DNA of 64,000 nt, taken from positions 62,001 to 126,000 of the forward strand of contig NZ_NEGJ01000005.1 of the NCBI RefSeq assembly GCF_002135415.1. The letters run 5' to 3'. Shown here piece after piece: positions 35,221-43,041 of the stretch (position 1 is the first letter of the stretch; each line of letters opens with the position of its first letter). A program made the position numbers and the translations under genes. The notes beneath the pieces were generated by a model. That model was not told the origin of the DNA. It saw only the letters and a list, made by a program, of their open reading frames with translations, and made no database searches. This stretch comes from Acinetobacter sp. ANC 3832 (lineage in GTDB: Bacteria; Pseudomonadota; Gammaproteobacteria; Pseudomonadales; Moraxellaceae).

Positions 35221-36456
35221 ATGAATCAAGATAAAGATCAAATGCCTCAACAAACGGATGAGCAAAACGACAGTCCACAGGATGATCAAAGTAATTCTGT
35301 GAATAATACTGACTTGAAACAGACCAGTATTTCTGCAAATCAAAATGAAACCCAACCATCAGTAGATATGCAAAATTCGGAGCAACCTAAAGCTGATGAG
35401 CCACTCTCTTTAAAAAACCAAGAAAAAAATACTGCTACCGATACATCATCCAATCAATCCAAAGCTAAGAAAAAAGCATTTATTGTAATTGGGCTGATCA
35501 TTTTGATTGCTCTTTTAGGGCTCATTGCTTTTGGTTTATGGAAAAGTTATCAACCTAAAACTGTGGATGTTCAAGGACGTGTCGAAGCAGAAACGATTCA
35601 CATCAGTACCAAAGTGCCTAGTCGCATTGAAGAAATCTTTGTACAAGATGGCCAGAAAGTAAAAAAAGGACAAGCTTTGGTACGTTTAAGCAGTCCCGAA
35701 ATTGAGGCGAAAAAACAACAAGCTTTAGCCATGCTTCAATCGGCACTTGCGTTACAGTCCACAGCAGACAGAGGGTCACAACAAGAAAATATTGCTACGC
35801 TTTATGCAAATTGGCAAAGTATGAAAGCACAAGAAAATTTAGCCAATATAACCTATCAACGTGGGGCTACGTTATTTAATCAGGGTGTTATTTCACGACA
35901 AAGACGTGATGAAATGCATGCAGCCGCACAATCTGCAAGCCAACTGACTGAAGCTGCCTATCAACAATATGCGCGTGCCAAACGTGGTAGCACCACAGAA
36001 CAAAAATCTACGGCGGATGCGCAAGTGACCATTGCTAAGGCAGCCGTAGCAGAAGCCAATGCTTTAGAAACTGAAACAAAACTGGTCTCACCAATTAATG
36101 GTACTGTTTCTAAAATATATGGGAAACCTTCTGAACTTGTTGTCACTGGAGTACCTGTTGTCAGCTTAATCCAAGATGATGAAATGTGGATCAGTTTGAA
36201 TGTTCGAGAAGATCAATATGCTCAAGTTTATCAAGCTAAGGCATTAGATGGATTTATTCCTGCGCTCAATAAAATAGTACCATTTAACATTAAAAACATT
36301 GATGCTGAAGGTGATTTTGCAACCATCAAAACAACTCGACAAACGGGTGGCTATGACATTCGTAGCTTTAAAGTCAAACTCGCCCCTGCTGACGAGTTGA
36401 AAGATTTAAAAGTCGGTATGAGTGTGATTTTTAAACTGCAAGAGAGCAAAGAATAA
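35221..36456 (+). CDS. HlyD-family periplasmic adaptor subunit
   Basis: The start at 35221 (MNQDKDQMPQQ) has GGGGAAATGAA just upstream, giving 411 aa. Unusually, about 80 polar, Gln/Asn/Asp-rich residues come before the single membrane anchor (about 85-107: AFIVIGLIILIALLGLIAFGLW). Then come the barrel/lipoyl parts (VDVQGRVEAETIHIS, SRIEEIFVQDGQKVKKGQALVRL), a helical hairpin (about 165-270) and the return strand LVSPINGTVSKIYGKPSELV. It bridges the inner-membrane permeases and the TolC-like channel. The stop overlaps the next start (TAATG). Confidence 0.9.
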   Translation: MNQDKDQMPQQTDEQNDSPQDDQSNSVNNTDLKQTSISANQNETQPSVDMQNSEQPKADEPLSLKNQEKNTATDTSSNQSKAKKKAFIVIGLIILIALLGLIAFGLWKSYQPKTVDVQGRVEAETIHISTKVPSRIEEIFVQDGQKVKKGQALVRLSSPEIEAKKQQALAMLQSALALQSTADRGSQQENIATLYANWQSMKAQENLANITYQRGATLFNQGVISRQRRDEMHAAAQSASQLTEAAYQQYARAKRGSTTEQKSTADAQVTIAKAAVAEANALETETKLVSPINGTVSKIYGKPSELVVTGVPVVSLIQDDEMWISLNVREDQYAQVYQAKALDGFIPALNKIVPFNIKNIDAEGDFATIKTTRQTGGYDIRSFKVKLAPADELKDLKVGMSVIFKLQESKE

Positions 36457-37601
36457 TGCTTGCCTGCATGTTACGAGAACTTCGATATTTACTTACACAT
36501 AAATGGGATTTGTGCTTAGTCACACTTGCCCCTCTCTTTATTATCGTTCTTTTTAGCAGCATGTTTTATTCAGGTAAAGCAGAACATTTACCCATTGCCA
36601 TTATTGATCAAGACCAAAGCGAGTTGAGTCAAAATATTGAAAAATACTTAAGCCATAACACAACAGTCAGTATTTACACGGTTTCTGAAAGTCAGGATGA
36701 GGTCGAAAAATTACTCAATCAAACCAAAATTTGGGGTTATGTACTCATTCCAAATGGTGCAGAACAACGCTTGGTTCAAGCCAAAGATGCTCAAATCAGT
36801 ATTGCCTTTAATCAGTCATATTTCAGTATTGGCAATAGTATATCTTCTGCCATGATGGTTTCCACCTTAGAAGGTATTGCTGATTTTGCAAAAAACTCCT
36901 ATTTTGAAAATACGATTCCTTATCTCGATCTATCCACTGCAAATGTCAAAATTTCGCCACTCTATAATCCGAATTTAAGTTATGAGTTCTATTTAGAGCC
37001 TTTTATGATTCCTGCAATTTTGCACTTATTACTCTGTTGCTGTGTCGCCTTTGCTGTTGGTCAAGAAATCAAATATGGTTCTGTACAAAATTGGGTAGAT
37101 GGCGAATCTGCCTCTAAAGCCTTACTCGCAAAAAATCTTGTTTATATCTTAATCTTTTGTTTTTGGACATGGGCTTGGATGTTCTGGTTGATTATCACTC
37201 GTGGATGGTTTGTTGCCGGTAGTTTGTGGATGATTCTACTTGGACAATTCTTTTTATATTCAGCTTATGCCTTTATCAGTAGCACCGTTGTTTTAGCCAC
37301 ACAAAATTTATCTAAAACATTTGGTTTTATTGCCGTCTATGGCGGTTCATCACTAAGTTTTGCAGGGGTCACTTTGCCCTTGAATAATGCGCCTATTTTT
37401 ACCAAATTTTGGGCGAATATCATTCCTTATACACCTTATGCTAAATTACAAACGGAACAATGGGTGGTTGGAAGCCCTGCCTATATTTCACTGATTCCAC
37501 TTGGCATATTATTGATGTACTGTATTTTTTATTATTGCGTATCTTCCTTATTACTCAAAAAACGATGGATGCAATCAGTTCAAGGAGACATCCATGTCTG
37601 A
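36456..37601 (+). CDS. ABC-2 type transporter permease (first of two)
   Basis: A 381-aa inner-membrane protein of the ABC2_membrane_3/YhhJ type. It has one N-terminal membrane segment (about 22-42), a large periplasmic domain starting AIIDQDQSELSQNIEKYL, and five C-terminal membrane segments (from IPAILHLLLCCCVAFAVG to the end). It starts on the last base of the adaptor gene and overlaps the next permease by 8 bp, so all are co-translated. In known systems (YbhFSR, RbbA-YhhJ) such permeases need an ABC ATPase. None is encoded in this operon. Confidence 0.88.
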   Translation: MLACMLRELRYLLTHKWDLCLVTLAPLFIIVLFSSMFYSGKAEHLPIAIIDQDQSELSQNIEKYLSHNTTVSIYTVSESQDEVEKLLNQTKIWGYVLIPNGAEQRLVQAKDAQISIAFNQSYFSIGNSISSAMMVSTLEGIADFAKNSYFENTIPYLDLSTANVKISPLYNPNLSYEFYLEPFMIPAILHLLLCCCVAFAVGQEIKYGSVQNWVDGESASKALLAKNLVYILIFCFWTWAWMFWLIITRGWFVAGSLWMILLGQFFLYSAYAFISSTVVLATQNLSKTFGFIAVYGGSSLSFAGVTLPLNNAPIFTKFWANIIPYTPYAKLQTEQWVVGSPAYISLIPLGILLMYCIFYYCVSSLLLKKRWMQSVQGDIHV

Positions 37602-38739
37602 TTTTTTTAAACGATCAAAAATATTTTTAACAGATTTAATAAAATACTATTTCCAAACTTTTAAAAATATTGCATCAAATTCTTCAATTTTGACCACAAT
37701 GGTATTGTCGGTATTTTTCTATAGTTTTTTTTATCCAACTGCGTATAAAGCACAACAAGCTGAAGCCTTGCCCATTGTGATTGTCGATGAAGAACAAAGT
37801 CTTCTCAGCAATAACATTATTACCCAAGTCGCAAAAAGCCCCAACGTCAGAATTCAGCAAGTCACTGGCAATTTTGAAGATGCCAAGCGAATGGTTCAAG
37901 AACAAAAAGCAGACGGCATTCTTTTCCTCCCCGAAAACTTATCGAATAGTATTGCACGAGGTGAAACGGGCGGGATTGGTTTGTATTTAAGTGCAGCCTA
38001 TTTTCTTAAAACCAAACAAATCGGTTTAGGTATCACAACCTCAGTTGAAAACTCGATTGCTGAACAAGCTGCACGTTTTGGAAAAATTTCGCATTTTCAC
38101 CCTTCGATTCCCATTCATCAAATTCCTTTATTCAATACCCTTTCAGGATATGGCAGTTATATTTTTCCTGCGATTGCACCTTTAATTATTCATCAAACCA
38201 TTGTTTTAGGTTTATGCATGCTGCTTGCCGGTTATCGTGAACAACACAATGATGGACAACCTTGGCGAGCTAAAACTGCTGAATTTTGGGGAATATTTTT
38301 TGCAGCTTTAACCATTGGTTGTTTAGGCTGTTATTACCTTTTTGGCTTTACCTATTGGTTGAATGATTATCCACGGGGTGGAAACTTTTGGGGGATGTTG
38401 ATTGCAGTTCCCATCTATATCAGTTGTGTGATTAGTATGGCGATGGTCTTAGCCAGCTATTTAGATATTTCAGAACGTGCTGGACATCTGATTGTATTTA
38501 CCTCTATTCCCTTATTTTTACTTTCAGGTACAGCTTGGCCTATTCAAGCAATGCCAACATGGATGCAATATTTCGCTGAAATTTTCCCATCTACACAGGG
38601 AATTAATCTATTTATTCAGCTCAATCAAATGGGTGTACCTACAGACCTCATTATTCCAAAATTAATTTATTTAGCCACTTTGGCGAGTATTTTATTGGTT
38701 TGGGGATATTTCCGTTTAAAATACTCATATAAAAAATAG
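37594..38739 (+). CDS. ABC-2 type transporter permease (second of two)
   Basis: Also 381 aa and paralogous to the previous gene: an N-terminal membrane segment (about 30-50), a periplasmic domain opening with LPIVIVDEEQSLLSNNIITQ, and five or six C-terminal segments (IFPAIAPLIIHQTIVLGLCML, then FFAALTIGCLGCYYLFGF, FTSIPLFLLSGTAWPIQAMP). AAGGAGAC upstream is a strong ribosome-binding site inside the preceding gene. It would pair with the first permease as a heterodimer. It is the last gene of the operon. The exported substrate is unknown. Confidence 0.88.
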   Translation: MSDFFKRSKIFLTDLIKYYFQTFKNIASNSSILTTMVLSVFFYSFFYPTAYKAQQAEALPIVIVDEEQSLLSNNIITQVAKSPNVRIQQVTGNFEDAKRMVQEQKADGILFLPENLSNSIARGETGGIGLYLSAAYFLKTKQIGLGITTSVENSIAEQAARFGKISHFHPSIPIHQIPLFNTLSGYGSYIFPAIAPLIIHQTIVLGLCMLLAGYREQHNDGQPWRAKTAEFWGIFFAALTIGCLGCYYLFGFTYWLNDYPRGGNFWGMLIAVPIYISCVISMAMVLASYLDISERAGHLIVFTSIPLFLLSGTAWPIQAMPTWMQYFAEIFPSTQGINLFIQLNQMGVPTDLIIPKLIYLATLASILLVWGYFRLKYSYKK

Positions 38740-39018
38740 TTGATAAATCTATAACTTTTATTCAAATAATAAATTAATCTTAATATCGCCATCGAATAAT
38801 TAACTTAAACTGAAATAACTTTAACCAATCAAACATAGATTACATAAAAAAGTTAGCTGACTTCACTTAAATAGATGCAAAATCATCGCCGTTCTAAACC
38901 CTCAATACATTAAGTAACATTCTCATGTCTCCCACATTTGAATGAATGTTACGACTTAGCGTGTATCGAAAATTGAAAAAACCTTATTTCGCCAAAATCT
39001 GAATTCAAAAGGCTTAGC

Positions 39019-40314
39019 ATGAAGAAAATCAAAATTAGCCTAGCATGGCAAATTGTAATTGCGCTTTTTTTAGGTATTCTGGTCGGAGCATTTCTACACA
39101 ACTCTCCTGAATTCCGTGATGATATTGTTCACAACTTCCTCCAACCCCTCGGTAAGATTTTTATCAATCTTATTAAGATGATTGTGATTCCACTTGTACT
39201 TTCAATGCTAATTTTAGGTATTGCTAATGCAGGTGACAGTAAAAGTGTCGGTAAACTTGGTTTTAAAACCATTGTTTATTTTGAAATTATTACCACAATC
39301 GCCATTATTGTTGGTCTAGTTGCTGCCAATGTATTCCAGCCTGGTGCTGGAATTGACATGTCAAAGTTAACCACTTCTGATATTTCACAATACCAACAAA
39401 CTTCGCAAGAAGTCAGTCACCAAGCGCATGGTTTGGTGAATACCATACTGTCACTTATTCCATCGAATATTTTTTCTGCAATGAATGATGGGCATATGTT
39501 ACCCATTATTTTCTTTGCCGTAATTTTTGGTGTTGGTTTAGGTTCACTTGCGAAAGAAACTAAACAGCCACTGATTGATGTGTTAAAAGCTGTTTCTGAA
39601 ACCATGTTTAAAGTGACACACATGATTATGATGTTTGCACCTTTTGGTGTATTTGGTTTAATCGCTGCAACTGTCGCAAATTTCGGATTCAGTTCATTGC
39701 TTCCATTGCTTAAACTGGCTTTATTGGTTTACGGCACAATTCTGTTCTTTATTTTTATCGTACTGGGTTGTGTTGCCAAATTCTGTGGTTTCAGCATTTG
39801 GACAATTATCAAAATCTTAAAAGATGAATTGATTTTAGCCTATTCAACGGCAAGCTCAGAAACTGTATTACCACGTATGATGGAAAAAATGGAAGCTTAT
39901 GGCGCGCCTAAATCCATTACCAGTTTCGTAATTCCAATTGGTTATTCATTCAATCTTGATGGATCTACGTTGTACCAAAGTATTGCTGCAATTTTCATTG
40001 CACAGTTATATGGCATTGATTTGAGTATTACGCAGCAAATTGTTTTGGTTTTAACCTTAATGATTACCTCTAAAGGGATTGCGGGTGTGCCTGGCGTTTC
40101 TTTTGTTGTTTTGTTAGCAACCTTAGGTAGCGTGGGTATTCCATTAGAAGGACTTGCATTTATTGCTGGTATTGACCGTATTTTAGATATGGCACGTACT
40201 GTATTAAATGTTATTGGTAATGCTTTGGCGGTGCTTGTGATCAGTAAATGGGAAGGTAAATTCGATACTGAAAAGCAAAAAAATTATGATATTAAAGCGC
40301 ACAATGCTTTGTAA
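39019..40314 (+). CDS. gltP: Glutamate/aspartate-proton symporter
   Basis: A 431-aa inner-membrane carrier of the dicarboxylate/amino acid:cation symporter family, close in length to E. coli GltP (437 aa). The family signatures are the serine-rich re-entrant loop AYSTASSETVLPRMM, the NLDGSTLYQS motif in TM7, and SKGIAGVPGVSFVVL in the second re-entrant loop, then GIDRILDMARTVLNVIGNA with substrate-binding Asp, Arg and Asn. AAAAGG precedes the ATG. Glutamate/aspartate specificity with protons is the best guess. Monocistronic. Confidence 0.92.
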   Translation: MKKIKISLAWQIVIALFLGILVGAFLHNSPEFRDDIVHNFLQPLGKIFINLIKMIVIPLVLSMLILGIANAGDSKSVGKLGFKTIVYFEIITTIAIIVGLVAANVFQPGAGIDMSKLTTSDISQYQQTSQEVSHQAHGLVNTILSLIPSNIFSAMNDGHMLPIIFFAVIFGVGLGSLAKETKQPLIDVLKAVSETMFKVTHMIMMFAPFGVFGLIAATVANFGFSSLLPLLKLALLVYGTILFFIFIVLGCVAKFCGFSIWTIIKILKDELILAYSTASSETVLPRMMEKMEAYGAPKSITSFVIPIGYSFNLDGSTLYQSIAAIFIAQLYGIDLSITQQIVLVLTLMITSKGIAGVPGVSFVVLLATLGSVGIPLEGLAFIAGIDRILDMARTVLNVIGNALAVLVISKWEGKFDTEKQKNYDIKAHNAL

Positions 40315-40338
40315 TACATAATCTCAAAATAGCCGAAT

Positions 40339-40368
40339 AAAAAAGGAAGCATAGTGCTTCCTTTTTTA
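40339..40368. terminator. Bidirectional intrinsic terminator
   Basis: AAAAAAGGAAGCA and TGCTTCCTTTTTT form a 13-bp stem with a TAG loop, between the convergent gltP and hydrolase genes. Confidence 0.9.
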
Positions 40369-40370
40369 AT

Positions 40371-41267
40371 TCATTTGCTTTGCTGTTCAACATACTGCTT
40401 AATATTTTTAGCAATCTTATTCGGTTGACTTAGAATCCCCCAATGCCCTGCTTTGACCTCACTATAACTAAGATCGCTTGCCCATTCCTGCATTCCTTCA
40501 CATAAATAAGCAGGTACAAAAGGATCCTTGGTCATCATCAACATATTCACAGGAATAGTTGTTTTTCGGGTACTCGGATGAAGTAAACCCTTTTGTAAAT
40601 TCTGTCGATACAATCCTAAGCCACCGGTGGCATTACGCAATTGCTTAGCATTGGCTTGGACAGTGACTTTCTCCATTTTCCCCACAAATTTCGGCCAAAT
40701 ATAAGATAAACCAGCAAACCAAGTCAGTTCAGGTAAAACGGGAATTTGTAATATGGCCATATAACTCGAACCTGCTAATCGCTGAATTACATTGCGATAA
40801 CCTTGTAATGTTCCACTTTGCCACTGGCGCTTAAACCACCAACCGACATGATCTATACTTGGTGTCATTGCCGTATAAGACTTAATTTGAATTTTAAGCG
40901 GATCATCCAACACAGCTTCCCAAGCCTGTAATGCTCCCCAATCATGACCCACAAGATGTACAGCTTTATTTGGACTGACTGAATTAATCACACTGCTTAA
41001 ATCTTCAACCAAATAGCTAAATGCGTACTCTTTTTTATCTACAGGAATATCAGATAACCCTGTCCCTCTCACATCATAAGCCACTACATTAAAATCATCT
41101 TTGAGGAATTGAGCAATCGCTTCCCATACCTCAGCAGAATCAGGGTAACCATGAATCAATACAATCGTTTCTCGCTCATGATCAATTTCACCCCAATGAT
41201 ATACAGCAAGGCAAATATCTTTTGAGTTCACATAGGTTGTGGTTTTTACTATATTGATACTATTCAT
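40371..41267 (-). CDS. Alpha/beta hydrolase, epoxide-hydrolase-like
   Basis: A 298-aa hydrolase with the oxyanion motif HGYPD, the GTGLSD turn and nucleophile elbow GHDWGA. An aspartate nucleophile there is typical of epoxide hydrolases and haloalkane dehalogenases rather than serine esterases. The catalytic His is in AGHWGILS near the end. The ATG at 41267 is preferred over a TTG six codons upstream. It lies 14 bp after the PF10118-type gene, so they form an operon. The substrate is unknown; a role in lipid or hydrophobic-compound metabolism is only a guess. Confidence 0.82.
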   Translation of the reverse strand: MNSINIVKTTTYVNSKDICLAVYHWGEIDHERETIVLIHGYPDSAEVWEAIAQFLKDDFNVVAYDVRGTGLSDIPVDKKEYAFSYLVEDLSSVINSVSPNKAVHLVGHDWGALQAWEAVLDDPLKIQIKSYTAMTPSIDHVGWWFKRQWQSGTLQGYRNVIQRLAGSSYMAILQIPVLPELTWFAGLSYIWPKFVGKMEKVTVQANAKQLRNATGGLGLYRQNLQKGLLHPSTRKTTIPVNMLMMTKDPFVPAYLCEGMQEWASDLSYSEVKAGHWGILSQPNKIAKNIKQYVEQQSK

Positions 41268-41281
41268 TATTGATATCCAAC

Positions 41282-42199
41282 TCAATGTATTTGAGCGGCT
41301 AAGACCGCAGGTGATTGATTCAGATAATCTTGAGCCAGTTCCGTAGATGCTTCGTAATAAGGATGATAATTCGGTTTAAAAAATCGTAAAGATGTTTTCA
41401 AAAACCAAACTGGACCAGGCATATAGCCATTTTGATCTGAATGATGCCAAGCCTTCCAAAATTCCCATTTTAAAATATTGGTTTTAGATTTAGGAATACT
41501 GGAATCTGTCTTTGCCAATTGAGCCGTTCCAATCGCCATTAAATAGACAAAAACAGGTGCTGTAATCATCATGACGCCAGCTCGTAATGCATAACTTCCA
41601 TTGATATGTTGATATAAATCATAAGCAACTGTGCGATGTTCCACCTCTTCTGCACCATGCCATAAGAATAAATCACTGACTACAGAATCACATCCGCGCT
41701 CGCCCCAACGGGAACGTTCTAAAGTATATTGCCCTAAACCTGCGGTAAAATGCTCTGCAGCTGCAACCAAACCAACACGTGCATCTAGCCATAATTTATC
41801 TAAAAATTTAGGTAGCTTTATTCCCATGGGCTTATCTGCAAGTAATTGATCAAAAAGATAAACAACGCGTTGATATTGATCTTCAACTTTTATCCCATAA
41901 TTCTGCAAATATTCTTCAATCGATACTTTATGCGCTTGTGAATGATTGGCTTCTTGTTGAATAAACGTTTTTACATCCTGATAAAGCTTTTCATCGTAGA
42001 TATAAGGCAATGCCTTATTAAACATACGGCAGAAAAAATACTCTCCGCGTACCAATGTAAAACTAAAATGATTCACAGCATGACTCGCAAATGGATCCTG
42101 TGGAATCCAATGCAGAGCTGATGTCTTCCAATCGAATTTGACCTTTCGTGGAATTAATGACCAATTTGCAGTAGAAGCTTGATTAAAATTAATATTCAT
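41282..42199 (-). CDS. Predicted metal-dependent hydrolase (PF10118-like)
   Basis: A 305-aa protein whose EANHSQAH and HGAEEVEHRTVAYDLY motifs provide Glu/His metal ligands in a ferritin-like helical bundle, the hallmark of the 'predicted metal-dependent hydrolase' family PF10118. The opening segment WIPQDPFASHAVNHFSFTLVRGEYFFCRMF is also characteristic. No signal peptide; one hydrophobic helix near residue 215. Its partner is the downstream epoxide-hydrolase-like gene. The reaction is not established for this family. Confidence 0.8.
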   Translation of the reverse strand: MNINFNQASTANWSLIPRKVKFDWKTSALHWIPQDPFASHAVNHFSFTLVRGEYFFCRMFNKALPYIYDEKLYQDVKTFIQQEANHSQAHKVSIEEYLQNYGIKVEDQYQRVVYLFDQLLADKPMGIKLPKFLDKLWLDARVGLVAAAEHFTAGLGQYTLERSRWGERGCDSVVSDLFLWHGAEEVEHRTVAYDLYQHINGSYALRAGVMMITAPVFVYLMAIGTAQLAKTDSSIPKSKTNILKWEFWKAWHHSDQNGYMPGPVWFLKTSLRFFKPNYHPYYEASTELAQDYLNQSPAVLAAQIH

Positions 42200-42439
42200 A
42201 TTTTCATCTCTTATTTTTTCTATTTCAGCGATGTGAAGCCCACGCTTTCATTTTAGAAAACCATTGATGCGAGGTTGAAGCTTATTTGGGAAGCTATTTT
42301 AAACAACTAGTTCCAAAATAGAACTCGCTAAAAACAAGATATCCATGAGACTGAAACGTGTCAATTCATCCTGTCTAACAATGAAAATGTTGTCCTAAAA
42401 TGACAGTGATATCGCTTTATCCGACACATTAAAAATGTA

Positions 42440-42461
42440 AAAAAGGAAGCTTATGCTTCTC
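42440..42461 (-). terminator. Probable terminator of the lipoprotein gene
   Basis: On the minus strand GAAGC and GCTTC pair around ATAA, followed by CTTTTTT. It is about 35 bp after the stop codon; a short stem. Confidence 0.55.
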
Positions 42462-42495
42462 TGCGGTGACTGTAAAATACTCTGTTAGATTCAAT

Positions 42496-42933
42496 TTAAA
42501 GTGGTTGCACCCAGAAGCCTACAATCTCATCACCTCCATCATGACCCTTATATACAACCGAAAATAAAATAGGCTGATTAGGATAATCATATTTATATCC
42601 AATTTTTGTAACTTTCCCTAAGGGAGGTTCGATTGCTTTCATTGTCATTACAATGGATGGATTTTTCGCTTCATAATTAGGTAAAATTTCAAATACTGCT
42701 TTTAATACATCTGGTTTCTGATCAAGTTCAACTCTTATATTCGGGCCAACTAAAGTATGAATATTTCCTATATCACGTTGTATAACAGCATGATATAACT
42801 GTTCCGCTTTTTCATTTTGTGCGGTACTACTTTCAGGAATTTGTGCTTCCAATTTATTCAATATTGTATCTTTAATTTTTTCACATGCAGATAATGGCAT
42901 AATTAATAGCAGTAATATTATGAGTTTTTTCAT
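42496..42933 (-). CDS. Small lipoprotein of unknown function
   Basis: A 145-aa protein with a clear lipobox: KKLIILLLLIMPLSAC, so Cys17 should be lipidated, and Glu follows it, which favours outer-membrane sorting. The mature part has a helical region (LEAQIPESSTAQNEKAEQLYHAVI) and a strand-rich end (VTKIGYKYDYPNQPILFSVVYKG), looking like an NTF2-like fold but unproven. No family recognised. It lies 109 bp downstream of nothing obvious and just after gyrA's terminator on the same strand. Confidence 0.72.
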   Translation of the reverse strand: MKKLIILLLLIMPLSACEKIKDTILNKLEAQIPESSTAQNEKAEQLYHAVIQRDIGNIHTLVGPNIRVELDQKPDVLKAVFEILPNYEAKNPSIVMTMKAIEPPLGKVTKIGYKYDYPNQPILFSVVYKGHDGGDEIVGFWVQPL

Positions 42934-42998
42934 TTTAATCTCGTTATTTTTATTTCAATTTTTAATTAATTTTATTCTAACGCAACTGATAAATAATG

Positions 42999-43029
42999 CA
43001 AAAAAAGAGCGCCTCAGCGCTCTTTTTCT
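42999..43029 (-). terminator. Intrinsic terminator of gyrA
   Basis: GAGCGC-CTCA(TGAG)-GCGCTC with flanking A and T runs. On the minus strand it gives a GC-rich stem followed by TTTTTTT, 13 bp after the gyrA stop. Confidence 0.9.
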
Positions 43030-43041
43030 TTAGATTAAAAC

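Noticed and set aside
40371..42199. The two-hydrolase operon considered as a secondary-metabolite cluster
   Set aside because: Only two genes, no synthase, carrier or regulator beside them; more likely a small catabolic or lipid-related pair.
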